Shown: positions 24,801-35,694, counted from the stretch's first letter. The stretch: 64,000 bases of DNA from Selaginella tamariscina (GCA_003024785.1 PUQB01000029.1:162530-226529), one strand, 5' to 3'. Made by a program: numbers and translations. The notes: generated by a model not told the origin, from the sequence alone.

Positions 24801-25560
24801 TGATGGTTTGGTGGCACAACTCATTAAGACTTTATAGGGGATGATCGTAAAGTACTTAAACTTTTAACATTCGGATTGGGATGGTTATATGTCATCTCTT
24901 TTAATATGTTTATGTCACTAGAGTATAAAATTCTATTAGTGTTTCACCATGTAAGCTCTTATAATAGTTATGATTTAGTGTTATCGACCGAGTTGGGTCT
25001 ATCTTCGCACTTGTCATGAGTTATTGATGCTAAGTCATAGGATTAATATTTAAAGAGCATTCTTTCATTGGTCTGGGTAGAATATGCAAAACACTTGGGT
25101 CATATACAAATGAGACAACAATGGCACTATAACTATCATCTTGAAATACAAAGTGGATGAGTTGGTGTTAATTTATTTTTTTCAAGTTTATAACACGTGG
25201 TTTGGTCAAGAGTCTACCTAGTGGAAGGAATCATTTTGAGTACTATGGTAAGTAAGGCTGCAATCTTATGAGATTTAACACAACATTCAACTCAATTCTT
25301 CATAAATTATGCATATGCAATGTTTGAAATGTTTCGTGCAACATGGTTATAAACAAATTGCCTCTTGATGTTCCTCCAAATCTTTTTTAAGATGATGCGA
25401 GGTATAAGTGCACAACTATATATCGTATATTATTATTAACATAATAAAATTTTGATAACCATTGAATTGATTTCAATCCGGACTGGTCACTTCTTTATAT
25501 AAGTTAAATTAGTTAATACAAGATGCACATTTTTATATTTCAAATTCTCACATTTAATTT
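21840..25560 (+). mobile_element. Heavily decayed Ty3/gypsy remnant with LTR-like ends (element C)
   Basis: Traces of a gypsy polyprotein lie in the right order on the plus strand. A protease/RT lead-in with FNLILGVD lies near 22,630. An RT fragment with NFIDDVLIHLEG, a relic of the YxDD box, is at 23,363-23,617. RNase H-like text lies near 23,750-24,050, and integrase-like text near 24,540-24,960. Flanking segments at 21,845-21,960 and 25,450-25,560 are direct repeats: both hold a TATATAAG box, then AATACAAGATGCA or AATATAAGATGCA, then TTCTCACATT. This suggests LTRs. Stops are everywhere. Confidence 0.6.
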
Positions 25561-25569
25561 AACACCACT

Positions 25570-25735
25570 TCTAAATATTGAATACCTTCAGCAATGTGAA
25601 AACTCAATAATATAAAAGTGTGCATCTTATATTAGCCAAAACTCTAATTTATATTAAAAAAGCTAAAGGTCCATATTAAAACCAATCCAACGTGTACCAA
25701 AATTTCACTACACTAATAATGATGTACGGCACGCT
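25570..25735 (-). repeat. Inverted third copy of the element C LTR-like sequence
   Basis: Reverse-complemented, this stretch reads GAAATTTTGGTACACGTTGG, then GTTTTGGCTAATATAAGATG, then GTTTTCACATTGCTGAAGGT. That matches the 21,845-21,965 LTR-like segment piece by piece. It abuts the right-hand direct copy in opposite orientation and is probably a solo LTR fragment of a related element. Confidence 0.5.
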
Positions 25736-25739
25736 AGTT

Positions 25740-26260
25740 ATACACCTGGACTTCACAACATAAATACACATATCTATAAATAAATAAACATATCATATAT
25801 ATATATATATATATATATAATTTTATTACTCGTGAAACATGGAGCTTTGAAGGAGTGCAATCGTGAAGCTTTAATGAGTTTGTTTTAACCTTAAGTTTTG
25901 TTTAGAAATTTTAATTATATAAACATTAGAATATATTAATATTTAAAATACATAATAACCTAGTATATCTTAAGAATATACTTTAAACGGGTGGCTTAAG
26001 TTTTATTTCACAGCAGCGTGCATATGTGTTTTTTTTTTAAATGATGCATTAAAATTCTTTAAAGCGAGACGACCATTTAAATTCTCAATATGAATAAGCT
26101 ATACATGCGTATGCATGATTACATGTTTCATCATTTAATGTTTTGAATTATATATGTGTGTGTGTGCGTGTGTGTTTTAATTATATATAGCTTAATTAAT
26201 TTATATTTAACCAATAATAATCATACAGGAACATAATATACTAATAATAATTTAATTTCA

Positions 26261-26297
<37 letters not shown>

Positions 26298-26480
26298 AGA
26301 GAGAAACATGGGGCTTTCAACCAATATATATTTTATATTTTACTATATACATAGAATCACTAATATACAGTACAAATATTTTGAAATTTCAGTGATCCTG
26401 ATATTTTTTTATGGGATCATTCAAATCTTTGAATTGGCTTGTTTCTGGATAACCAAATTACAAACAACACTTACTTTTAT
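25740..26480. other. AT-rich spacer with microsatellites
   Basis: It contains (AT)n at 25,795-25,820 and (AT)n(GT)n(GA)n at 26,261-26,303. The open frame at 26,308-26,529 overlaps the 3' end of the minus-strand gene to its right and shows no motif. It marks the change from transposon-rich to gene-rich DNA. Confidence 0.4.
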
Positions 26481-26485
26481 TTCTC

Positions 26486-26791
26486 TCAGAAGATTCTCGG
26501 GAGGGATTCCACTGGACGGTTCTTGTTGATTTTCTTCAGCTCCTCCTTCTTCCTCTCTAATTCGGCTTCCATGTAATCCTCCCACTCGAACATCTTATTA
26601 ATCGTAAATGCCCCAATCCCCATAAACATCACATGCTCCCACGGATCTTCCACACACAAATTGCATCATTTCTTAAACCCATAAACAAAAAAATGCAGCA
26701 CTTACGACGCATAAGGGTACTTGCGAAGGCCATTGGAGTACAGCTGAACCGCCAGCCCCAACGCCGCGCCCACAATCGTCCCCGACGGCAT
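26486..26791 (-). CDS. Small mitochondrial-type membrane protein, possibly plant-specific complex I subunit
   Basis: Two exons are visible on the minus strand. Exon 1 (26,791-26,706) encodes a glycine-rich hydrophobic start, GTIVGAALGLAVQLYSNGLR, then KYPYAS. Exon 2 (26,646-26,486) encodes PWEHVMFMGIGAFTINKMF, a W-E-D-Y acidic segment and a lysine/glutamate-rich helix ending at TGA. The combination of a GAxLG helix, LRKYP and PWEHV resembles, from memory, an 80-residue plant complex I accessory protein (Arabidopsis At4g20150-like). With the GTAAGT donor the exon phases do not match by one or two bases, probably a sequence error at the junction. A telo-box (TAACCCTAA) sits just upstream of the start. 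Confidence 0.5.
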
Positions 26792-26799
26792 CCCCAATA

Positions 26800-27920
26800 A
26801 CCCTAATTTTGGTATCCTCTGTTTTATGGATTACCTATTTTAGGGTTTATATGTCTCTGTTTTAGGGTTTATCTGGCGTTTAGGGTTTTCTGTCTCTGTT
26901 TTAGGTTTGTACGTCATTCTGTCTTCAGCGGATGCAGCGGCTTTTCGATCTTATTGCATACAACAAAGGCAGAAAAGCGTTGATAGGAACACGCTAGCGT
27001 GCTTTTGTCTCCATTTCTATGGTTTACTCAACGCAGGGGAGATTTGTCAAATAGGGACAGAGCATGTGCTAAATGACTGACAAGCCGGGACGAGCCCTAC
27101 ACAACCGACTCTCTAAGAACCATTCATTTAACTAGAGGACAGCCCCAGATCAGCGTCACCTTTAATGTATATGAAGACATTCCATAACATTTGATTAAAC
27201 AATGTATGTTAATAGAGATTCAAGACAATTGATGATTTGTCCCTAATCTCTACACAAGAATGCTTTAGAAGTTAGACATTCAAGGATTCCCTCGTTTCCC
27301 CAAACATTATGTATCACGCTTGGAGAATGTAGGAAGCATCTATCACATCGCTACACATTAATGCGAAAAACAATGTGGGACGATTCGAACTCGGGTTCTG
27401 ATATCTGTTTGAATGAGACCAATTATATATATATATTTGTGTATGTATATGTATGTATGACTGCCACGTTTTCATGTGATCAAGCCACGTTTGCCAGCAC
27501 ATATGGAGGCGAAAATGAACTGTACTTAATACCTCTATGACATCTGTAGCATGTAGTGTAAATAGTATTTTTAAGATAACGATAAAAGTTAACGGAAAAA
27601 TAAAAGAAAACATGTGCCAGGAAGCAGCAGCCCTAGATTGCGTTGATTGAGTCCCATGTGACCCAAATATCGCGAAGGAGAGGATTTATTAGAGAAGGTA
27701 GTGCAAATGCTGACGTGGAAGGACCTCTACTGTAGATGCATGTTATCACGGAATGCGTTCAGACGCTCGCACGTGGCACGATCGCCGCCCTATGATACGA
27801 TGCTAGCTTAACGGTAACGGATTGGATTAGCCCTAAAACCTGACTTAACTTCATTTGCATTGTTTGGTTGTTCATTATTCTCCTGTCTGTCTTGATGGTC
27901 TTTAGATTTCACAAATTGGG
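26800..27920. promoter_or_regulatory. Intergenic region between divergent genes with telo-boxes and a G-box-like site
   Basis: Several TTTAGGG/TTAGGGTTT telo-box motifs lie at 26,800-26,910, upstream of the minus-strand gene. Near 27,770 the sequence CGCACGTGGCAC, with a CACGTG core, lies about 150 bases upstream of the SOSEKI start. The open frame at 27,314-27,613 has no recognisable motif and I do not call it. Confidence 0.4.
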
Positions 27921-29432
27921 ATGCCTCAGAAGGGAGAGATGAACATGTCGAGATCAGACAGACATGTTCATGTTCATTCCATGGCTGGTGAGCAGCACAA
28001 ATTCGCTGGAAACAAGCATGCCGCGGTGGCTGCTTCTTCGGGATTTTCAGCTCCTCTCATGAGCAAAGCGCAAGTGGTTTACTACTTGAGCCGAGGAGGC
28101 AAAATGGAGCCGCCACACATGATTGAAGTTCCATATTTACATGACGACGGGCTTCGTCTCAAAGGTTTGCAGCTGTTTTCTAGTGAAGAAATTTTGATGG
28201 TTCTCTTCTGCTGGCAGATGTGAAGCACAGGCTGACTATATTGCGAGGAGGTGGGATGCCCAACATGTTTTCTTGGTCTTGTAAGAGGTAGGAATGCAAG
28301 TGAACCAGTGCAGAGGAATTATTTGTTGCTTCAAATGCAGGATTTACAAGAACACACATATGGCAAGATGTATGCGATGATGATTGTTTGACTCCAGTGT
28401 CTGGGGGAGAGTACATTCTCAAAGGCTCTGAGTATTTCGATACCAGTCAAGGTTGAGTTTTCCTTAGATCTCTCTCTTTGCACTGTTTCATTGTTTATTC
28501 GTTTCTCCAGAGAAATGTGGGAAGACTTCCACTCAAGTCCAAACAGACACCAGAAGTCAAGAGCTTGTCCAGAGGAAATTCAGAGGGGCCGAAGCATGGC
28601 TCAAAGCTTCGGGTCCCTTGAGTCCTGTGAGTGGGAAGCCAGTACTGGACCCGAGTGAGAACTACAATCTACAGTCGAGCACGAACCAGCTCAAGAATCT
28701 GGTGCTGGACAATGTGAAGAGACCCCCTAACCCAGAGGCCTCCTCCTCCGACGAATCTACTTCTAAAACAACAAATGGGAATGGGACTGGTCTCCACGAG
28801 GACATCAAGGTGTGTGAAGTATCGAGGCCATCCCAGAGCCAATGCGTGGAAACAGCCTGTAGCGTTGCCACACAGACAGAGGAGAACGGGTATGGATATA
28901 GCTACAAGTCTTCAGGGAGCTCCACTCCCACATGCTTCGGAAGACACGAAGCACAGCAAGTCCTGCCCAACATGAGCCCGGTTATAACGGGTGGGAACAT
29001 GCCATGTGGAAAGTCTACAAGAAGAGGCCAGATTGGGAAATTGAAGAAACGCCTCGGAGGAAAGCAACAGCAGCCACACGGGAAGGAATCCAGCGGTCCC
29101 AAAGTGAAGATGAAACACAGCTCCGCGTCGTGTATGTTTCTCCATATACTGTCTCACTGTGGAGGGTGGACACCAAGATGCAGAGGCACACGGAGGTTGC
29201 ATCATCGGAATACTCATTTGAAGGTGTGTGCAGGGCAGATGGTAAGCTCATGACGAGGTCTCCACAGTACTCCGTGGAGCAGATAATGATGGACAACACT
29301 CGGAGTGGACCCTTGATTCCATACAGCTCAGAGTACTTTGACGTGAAAGAAACAGTGACCCCTCTTCAGACGTCGCCACTCCAGACCAAGTCACATAGCA
29401 GGTGCTCTTCTTTTTCTAGCAAGTCTCACTAG
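27921..29432 (+). CDS. SOK: SOSEKI (DUF966) polarity protein
   Basis: SOSEKI proteins polymerise through an N-terminal DIX-like domain and mark cell edges and polarity in land plants. Likely exons are 27,921-28,164, 28,218-28,287, 28,341-28,451, 28,511-29,129 and 29,186-29,432. The DIX-like domain is clear: AQVVYYLSRGGKMEPPHMIE, then DVKHRLTILRGGGMPNMFSW, then YILKGSEYFD. Downstream come STQVQTDT and CSVATQTEE, the short T-Q-T-D/E motifs typical of the family, and a serine-rich tail. Introns are 53-59 bases. Exon 3 needs two extra bases near 28,360 (a lost TA unit) to read W-Q-D-V. The last intron and the C-terminus are the least certain parts. Confidence 0.85.
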
Positions 29433-29744
29433 GTGTTTTTTTATATATTAATCTGTACTCTTTTCTTAATTTACTAACACTTACAAAGTTTTTGAAAAGG
29501 TCCATCTTGTGTGAAATCCTTGGTAGGGGGGATTTGTGCCGCCAGCACATGTGTTTTCATAGTATTTTAGTATTTATGTGGGTTGGGTGAGCGGTCAGAG
29601 ATTAACTGTTATATATATTGTGAGGATTGCAGTGTAACATGTGTTGGGTAGAGCTAAAATGGGGGACTACTGACAAGGATTGTGCATGCTGGATTTCATT
29701 TTTGTTGTCTTGGGGACTAAAATACTATATAGTCTGATAAATTT

Positions 29745-30509
29745 TCCAGATTTCAGCAACTCGGACGATGAACATTACCATCCCAATGAGGATGAATTCT
29801 ATACATTCGGGCCTGGGGAGATACATATACCGATGATCCTGATGTACGTCCCACACTTCCTGATAAAGAGCGTATGTGGTCAAGACGTACGGTGCACGAG
29901 CCCGTACGCCCTTGGAACCAGAACCTAAGGCTTTCCAAGAGGAGATTCTTCAGGCACTGGTGGCAGGTGTGTATATTATATGTGTTTTGGATTGGATGAC
30001 TTATTTAGTTTTGGCCCATCCTTCTGCAAGCCAGAGAATATCTCGGTTGTAGAACTAGTCACTTTCTAGCTTTCATTGTTCTGTGCATTTCATGTAACAG
30101 CGTTATGGTCATTCTAGATGGTCTTCCATAGCTCTTTTCTACCTCTCTGAACCTCTGTAAGTTGGTAAAGTTGTTGCATTGTACCTTGCCTGGAGGCAGC
30201 CATTCCCGAGCTTCGGGACATGAGTTTGACAAGTTTTCAGGAGTTTTCACCAATAATTAAATTAATGCTAAGAGTCAAACTCTCCATGTTAGTTATCGTG
30301 CTAACGTGCCCTGTTTATATAGTTTAATCAGTTTTGCTTGTATATGTAGAGAAATCATTTGACTAAAATGTACCTGTTTGAGAGCCTTCACGCCACGGCC
30401 TTGTTGACTGGTACATGGTCAAGTGGGAAGACGCAGCAGCAGACTAAGACCAAATACTTCTTTGTTGGGAAGTGCAGGAGGTCACGGGCTCGGCCTATTG
30501 GTTACTGAG
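29745..30509 (+). CDS. Unidentified gene, two candidate exons
   Basis: A candidate exon at about 29,750-29,968 lies between a CAG acceptor and a GTGTGT donor. With one frame correction it encodes NSDDEHYHPNEDEFYTFGPG, then DDPDVRPTLPDKERMWSR and VHEPVRPWNQNLRLSKRRFF. A second, at about 30,351-30,509, encodes FESLHATALLTGTWSSGKT and ends VGKCRRSRARPIGY before TGA. The composition (acidic start, then basic with many tryptophans) looks like a real protein. I do not recognise it, and I found no start exon. The gap between the exons is unusually long for this locus. Confidence 0.35.
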
Positions 30510-30986
30510 CTACAACTATTCTTACATAAGACTTTACATGCGTGACTCATCATCACGGAAATGCTCTAGTGTCTGAAATGTCAGTAACTCTTTTTACGTT
30601 GAGTGTTTTCCCCCCTCAAAATGTGTTGTTTTTTCTTAATAACTCCATTAATATCTCTCTAAGACACGCACGCACGCACATACAGAGTCGTATATGAATA
30701 TTATAACATCTCAGACAAAGCCATGTGGACTGATCAACCCACTCAAGTAGCACGTACAACATCTTCACAGAGTCAAGGGCGGAAACCAAGGAAAACAAAA
30801 ATATGCAGACTCCATCATTAGAACGACTACAGACTCATGATCATGCTACAAAGCTGTAAGGAACACTTGAATATAGTTCTATACATGATCGTACTAGTAA
30901 TGAATATTTTAATCTTTTTCAAGTTTTATACATGATACTAAGTCATCGCAAGTCACATTCAGACAGGGCATGATGAACTGCCTGTG

Positions 30987-32050
30987 TCACTTTTCGGATC
31001 TCATTCTGTTTAGCTGGTTCAATGCCGGCTGCAGGATGTTGAACAAGACCCATCCGATGGCTGGGAGAATCACAAGGAGGAGGAGAAGCCCTCTGTTGTC
31101 GGACCCCTCGGCCAAGGTAGCAATCTCCTGTGTTGCATCCGCCTGTGGGTGAGCAGCGAATATCCAGCCCCGAGTCCGACTGCTCCGATGAGACCTTTTG
31201 AGGCCTTCATCCTGTTGAACTGGTTCAACGCTGGCTGTAGAATGTTGTATAGTACCCAGCCAACAGCCGGGAGTAGCACACCGAAAGTTGCAAGGCCTCG
31301 AGAGTCTCCTCCTTGTGCAAGCTGGGCAATCTCCTCAGCGCTTCTGCATTCGATGAGACTGCTAGACTTGCTAAAGCTCCAAGTCCTAGACCAATGGCTA
31401 CCCCCTTAGCATTTCTCATCCGGTTCAGCTGGTTTAGTCCGGGTTGAAGTATATTGAATAGAACCCATCCGATTGCTGGCACAAGTGGGACAAGAAGTGC
31501 ATATCCTCTTGAATCGTTTGCAGCAGCCAGCTCCATCACCTACAAGAGTACTTTGTAGTAAAAACATGAAAATATACGAGACACTGTTGTGTGTGTGTGT
31601 GTGTGTGTCCACTTGAGCTATATACTCAGCACATATAAACTCTGTGTATAGTTATGTGTATATGACTCGATATGCCTAGTTTAAACTCGAGATAATCTTC
31701 TTTCTTTGCCATTCCTATTCTTTTAGTGTACTTCTTATGAAACAACGTCGACACACACGCACTTACACACACAAACACACGCAGATATATGATCATACCT
31801 GTTGAGCAGCACTTGCGGACTCTGCATTGGCCAAGGCAGCAAAAAGTGCACCAGCAAGTACGTTCTTTCCCATGTCAAGCTGGTCATTAGCAACATCATG
31901 GACCTGAAACTTAGCAGAGACAGACCGGCAGATCCTGTTGTGGACAGCTCTTACATGATGGTTCCCAAGACCTTGTACTCCATTTCCCATAAACTGTCTT
32001 TGAAACACCAGGCTCGAAGTTGAACCAGTCACAGTTGTTGTCATTGCCAT
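30987..32050 (-). CDS. PSBY: Photosystem II protein PsbY, polyprotein with three PsbY units
   Basis: PsbY is a small single-span subunit of photosystem II. In plants it is made as a nuclear precursor and processed in the thylakoid. Exon 1 (32,050-31,799) encodes a serine/threonine/arginine-rich transit region ending in an alanine-rich segment (AALANAESASAAQQ). Exon 2 (31,539-30,987) encodes three successive units, each with a short leader, xSRG or DNRG, and then the hallmark PAIGWVLFNILQPxLNQLNR. The second unit reads PAVGWVLYNILQPALNQFNR. The first two are separated by alanine-rich stretches suited to cleavage. One base is missing at each junction between units (near 31,340 and 31,143), so a raw translation stops early. 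Confidence 0.9.
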
Positions 32051-32059
32051 GATCTCTCT

Positions 32060-32563
32060 GTATATAAAGCGTATACATATCAAAACACACACACACACAC
32101 ATTCTGAATCGATCAAATACCTGCATTAATTATATATATATGCACATAGTTCATAATTTGTTCATTTGGTCATTCGTTTCGGTACATTTGATATGTTCAT
32201 GTTATAATACGGAGGATGTACATGTATACAACTATTATACACATTAAATATACTCACATGGTGTATCGAAAATGTCGTAGAGATCTTGAGCCGATTTGGG
32301 CGCTCCTCGTTCAACCTATCGGAAAAAATGGATGATGACACAAGGACTACACAAGCTCTCATCCAATGAACCGGTCCCACGTGTCTGACTGACCTTATCC
32401 TTAATGGCATATTCTTTCGCAGCAAAAAATATTCTAGTAGAGTGGTATATTCTTGAACCCTGAGGCATATGCTGTTCCCATTGCGGCCAGGGTTAGGGCT
32501 TTTGCTAGGGTTAAGTTCATCTCCTGCGGCGCTCGTCTCCTCGGAAACAAACCGCAAGGAAGG
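32060..32563. promoter_or_regulatory. Shared upstream region of PsbY and ribosomal protein eS17
   Basis: The two genes are divergent, about 510 bases apart. Near 32,495-32,515 the sequence GGTTAGGGCTTTTGCTAGGG carries two telo-box-like motifs just upstream of the ribosomal protein start, as is common for plant ribosomal-protein promoters. The minus-strand open frame across this region overlaps the promoter and first exons and shows no motif. Confidence 0.45.
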
Positions 32564-33322
32564 ATGGTAAGTTCCTCTCGTTCTCTGTCTCTCTCGGGTT
32601 AAATGCGGAAATTGATTGTTCGCAGGGGCGCGTGAGGACGAAGACGTGAAGAAGGCGTCCAGGGTGATCATTGAGAGGTACTACTCTCGCATGACTTTGG
32701 ATTTCCAGACCAACAAGAAGATTGCAGAGGAGGTGGCTATCATACCCTCGAAGCGGCTGCGCAACAAGATCGCTGGATTCGCGACTGTGAGTTCTTTAGT
32801 ATATCTTTTTGACGTCTGAATCTGTCTACTTTGGCAGCATCTGATGAAGCGGATCCAGAAAGGCCCTGTTCGTGGTATTTCCTTGAAACTCCAGGAGGAG
32901 GAGCGCGAGCGTCGCATGGACTTCGTCCCAGAGGAGTCCGAAATTAAGACCGATGTCATCGAGGTGAGTTATTTGTGTGTGGTAAGGTTTGTTATACTGT
33001 GTTAGTTTTAGTTTGTGTGCATATATTATAAGAATATAAATAAGCACATTGTATGATATTAGAGCAGAAATGATTAAAACTTATGTTTTGTGCAGGTCGA
33101 CAAGGAGACTAAGGACCTGCTTGCATCATTGAACATGTCTGAACTTCCAGGTGTTGTTGTACAGGTAAGTAAAGTAAATCTTTCGTTTATATAATATAGT
33201 TTGTCACCTGATGCATATATATAATATATCTTTATTCACAGGCCCCAGCGACTGGTGGTAACGCTGGTAACCAGCAGGGCGGCAACTTCTTCTACCAGAA
33301 CCAAGGCAACAAGAGAAATTAG
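32564..33322 (+). CDS. RPS17: 40S ribosomal protein eS17
   Basis: This is a component of the cytosolic small ribosomal subunit. Five exons are clear: 32,564-32,566 (the start codon alone), 32,626-32,786, 32,838-32,963, 33,096-33,164 and 33,242-33,322. The protein reads MGRVRTKT, then [67 protein letters not shown] and a glycine/asparagine-rich tail. Length and sequence fit the family closely. One base is missing near 32,645 (the valine codon after R-T-K-T), which would truncate the protein if real. Splitting the CDS directly after ATG is a common ribosomal-protein gene layout. Confidence 0.92.
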
Positions 33323-33446
33323 AAGCCATCTCTTTGGAACGTTGCTATCCATGAGTTAATATGATTTTGAACTTAATTTAACGAATATATAGGAGCATTC
33401 TTAGCGTGAATGTGGTTGGAAGTACACTAGATGTGTTACATACATA

Positions 33447-33883
33447 CTAGTCCAAATCTGAATCGCCGTAAGCAACGAACTTGTACTGCTGTTCATAATC
33501 TCCTTTGAAAGTGAGTACAGCATCAAACCATTTGGGAAACCTCACAAGATCCCCTGCATTATAGTCAGCAGAGAGATCGCTGTTATTGGCATGAACATTA
33601 AGGCTGCCATTCACAATGTACACCCACTCGTCCACAATCCAGTCCCACAGGTAGCAACACCCATCCCCTGCCGCCCACCTCGACCATTTCTCCACACCCA
33701 GCTGCTTCAATCGCTCTTTGCTCGCCATCCTCTCCACTCGAATGGCGTATATCTCCTCCATTGGCCGGCGACGACTATTGTTCTCGCAATCTCCTTGGGG
33801 CTTGGCTTGATCTTCGGTGCCGCATACTTGGAAGGCCCCTTTGGTTCCTTCGCTGCCATGGCTACTGCACACACAGCCGCCAT
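33447..33883 (-). CDS. Plastid-type cupin, (S)-ureidoglycine aminohydrolase-like domain (DUF861)
   Basis: A compact cupin protein with a short N-terminal extension rich in alanine and valine (start MAAVCAVAMAAKEPKG) that could be a plastid transit peptide. The domain reads IYAIRVERMASKERLKQLGV, then CCYLWDWIVDEWVYIVNGSL and GDLVRFPKWFDAVLTF. W-x-x-D-E-W-V-Y followed by G-D-L-V-x-F-P matches the small one-domain DUF861 cupins of plants, whose reaction is not established. One base is missing near 33,762, at the join of transit region and domain. Telo-boxes (AAACCCTAAAC) lie 5-17 bases upstream of the start. Confidence 0.75.
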
Positions 33884-34141
33884 ATCCCAAACCCTAAACC
33901 CCTGGAGCGAGCAGCCGGATTGAACTTCTTCTGCGATATCTAACGGTGGATACGCTGGATTTTATGCTCCGAATATGTCATAATGTTAATAGTGAAATGA
34001 ATCACATAATAAATATCATGCCACTTGAACTTGAATAATAACCATGTCACATGTGTGGTTTGTTTAACAAGTGAGTTTACATAAAATAACTTGCACAGGA
34101 AACAAGCACAAGCTGCCTTTTACATACAACAGGGAGAGAGT

Positions 34142-34986
34142 GATGGTTTACCTGCAATTAGACGCATCCCCATTCACACGCAAAAAATGCATTCCACATC
34201 GCATATATCCCTGCATTCTACTGATCTTCATATTTCAGCCGATGCAGACACGGTCTCATCACGATCCGCAGCTAGAGATAGTGAACAATTCGGGAGTAAC
34301 AGCAGGGGAGAGGTGTACAGGAAGAACATAGGCGATAGTAAGCCAGACAAGTGTTGGAGTCCGGCATGAGATTCACTACTAATCTGCTCCGTGTCAAGGC
34401 CAGAGGCGTGACAAAGATCACTCTTACCATCAGCTCGCTCCCATTGGAAGAAACTGCAAGCACAATATCTATAGATAACATGTCCTTTATGTATATCAGT
34501 GAGGAGCACCTGGCAGACTTCCAGGGGAACGTTACCAGAGAGTTCCAAGGGCTTGTGTACCAGTACATGGCCTATGTGTGGATGAATGGACTCAATGTTG
34601 CACCGCCTGGATTAACCACCGGAATTGCCAAGTTCGTAAGGCTCGCTGCCGGCTTGGCACCGGATGATCAATTCGATCCCCAACAGTTTGTGACGAGCAC
34701 CGCGACTCCATGGCAGAACGGTACATATGCCACTGCACACTTCCTACAGTACCTCCAGACACTGCACTCAGACTTTGTAGCATCCTTAAACCGGAAGATG
34801 GCAAACGGATGGAGTGAAAACTTCACTAGAGACTTACTTGGGACCAGTGTTGACAGGCTCTGGCAAGAGTGGGCAATGAAGCCTCATCCTTCTCCATTAG
34901 ATGTCGCTCCCATCAACGGTGTATCCCTGGCCATACATGCTTCGTACCTGGTTGTCCTTCTCAGTGTTTTCTTCTTAGGTTGGTAA
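34142..34986 (+). CDS. Plant basic secretory protein (BSP-like, peptidase-like fold)
   Basis: The core at 34,351-34,986 reads ARQVLESGMRFTTNLLRV, ITLTISSLPLEETA, YVWMNGLNVAPPGLTTGIAK, FVRLAAGLAPDD, TAHFLQYLQTLHSDFVASLN and LLGTSVDRLWQEW. This is the order of the plant BSP domain (PF04450), a secreted family related to metalloproteases and linked to defence. The metal-binding HExxH is not preserved: VYQYMAYVW stands where YHEMTHVWQ is usual, so it is probably not an active protease. The upstream part (LEIVNNSGVTAGER) is joined only after correcting frame breaks near 34,315 and 34,345. The start codon and signal peptide are unresolved. A hydrophobic C-terminal tail (SYLVVLLSVFFLGW) may be a GPI-anchor signal. 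Confidence 0.7.
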
Positions 34987-35035
34987 GCTTCGTACCTGGT
35001 TGTCCTTCTCAGTGTTTTCTTCTTAGGTTGGTAAG
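34940..35035 (+). repeat. 48-bp perfect tandem duplication over the BSP stop codon
   Basis: The 48 bases starting CTTCGTACCTGGTTG and ending GGTTGGTAAG occur twice in direct succession (34,940-34,987 and 34,988-35,035). The first copy encodes the hydrophobic C-terminus and the stop codon of the BSP-like protein. The second is therefore in the 3' UTR. Confidence 0.9.
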
Positions 35036-35690
35036 CTGCGTTTATGAGAGATAAAGAGAGATCAGGTATATGAAACGTCATACATAACAGTCTACCATTA
35101 TAATTCTAGTACTTACCTTGAAGTGGCATCTTGTTCCAGGACAAACCAATAAGTTAAAAGAGTCTTGAGCAGTAACATTTACGAAAAGAAAAAAAGACAA
35201 GCCCGTAGCTTTAATATTAAAAGGAGCATGTACAAAATCAAATATGTGCAATATCAAAAGAATAATTAAAATATTAAAAGGTCTATAAACTCTTATCTGT
35301 TTAAGAATATGCTTCCTTTGATGTGTCCATGCCCACTACAATGTAGCACATCGACACAAGCACAACACCCACGCACTCATGTACCTTCTTCCATACGTTG
35401 CCCACTCAGCCACAGACAAACCACAAGGTTAAATATGCCCTGCTGTCAATGGAAATCTGCAAGCAAACAACGTACCGAGTTAAATAACAAAGCAATTGGC
35501 ATACCCCCTATAAGAGTCAAGGTGAAAGCAGCCAGCGTAGAATATACTCTTTGTTTCGTCCTCGCAAAAATCCAACAAAAAGTTTGCCCTCTAATAAACC
35601 AGAGCATACTAAACTGTCATACTGTCATACTGTCATCATCTCCTACAAAATTCAATAAGCAGACCACCACTAGACACTCTTTAAAACTCT
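35036..35690. other. 3' flanks of two convergent genes
   Basis: The BSP-like gene (plus) and the USP gene (minus) converge here. The 129-codon open frame at 35,309-35,698 is rich in cysteine, histidine and threonine without a motif and overlaps the end of the USP gene. I treat it as chance. Confidence 0.4.
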
Positions 35691-35694
35691 TCAC

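Noticed and set aside
32162..32671. 169-codon open frame on the minus strand
   Set aside because: It covers the eS17 start, first intron and promoter in antisense and has no recognisable domain.
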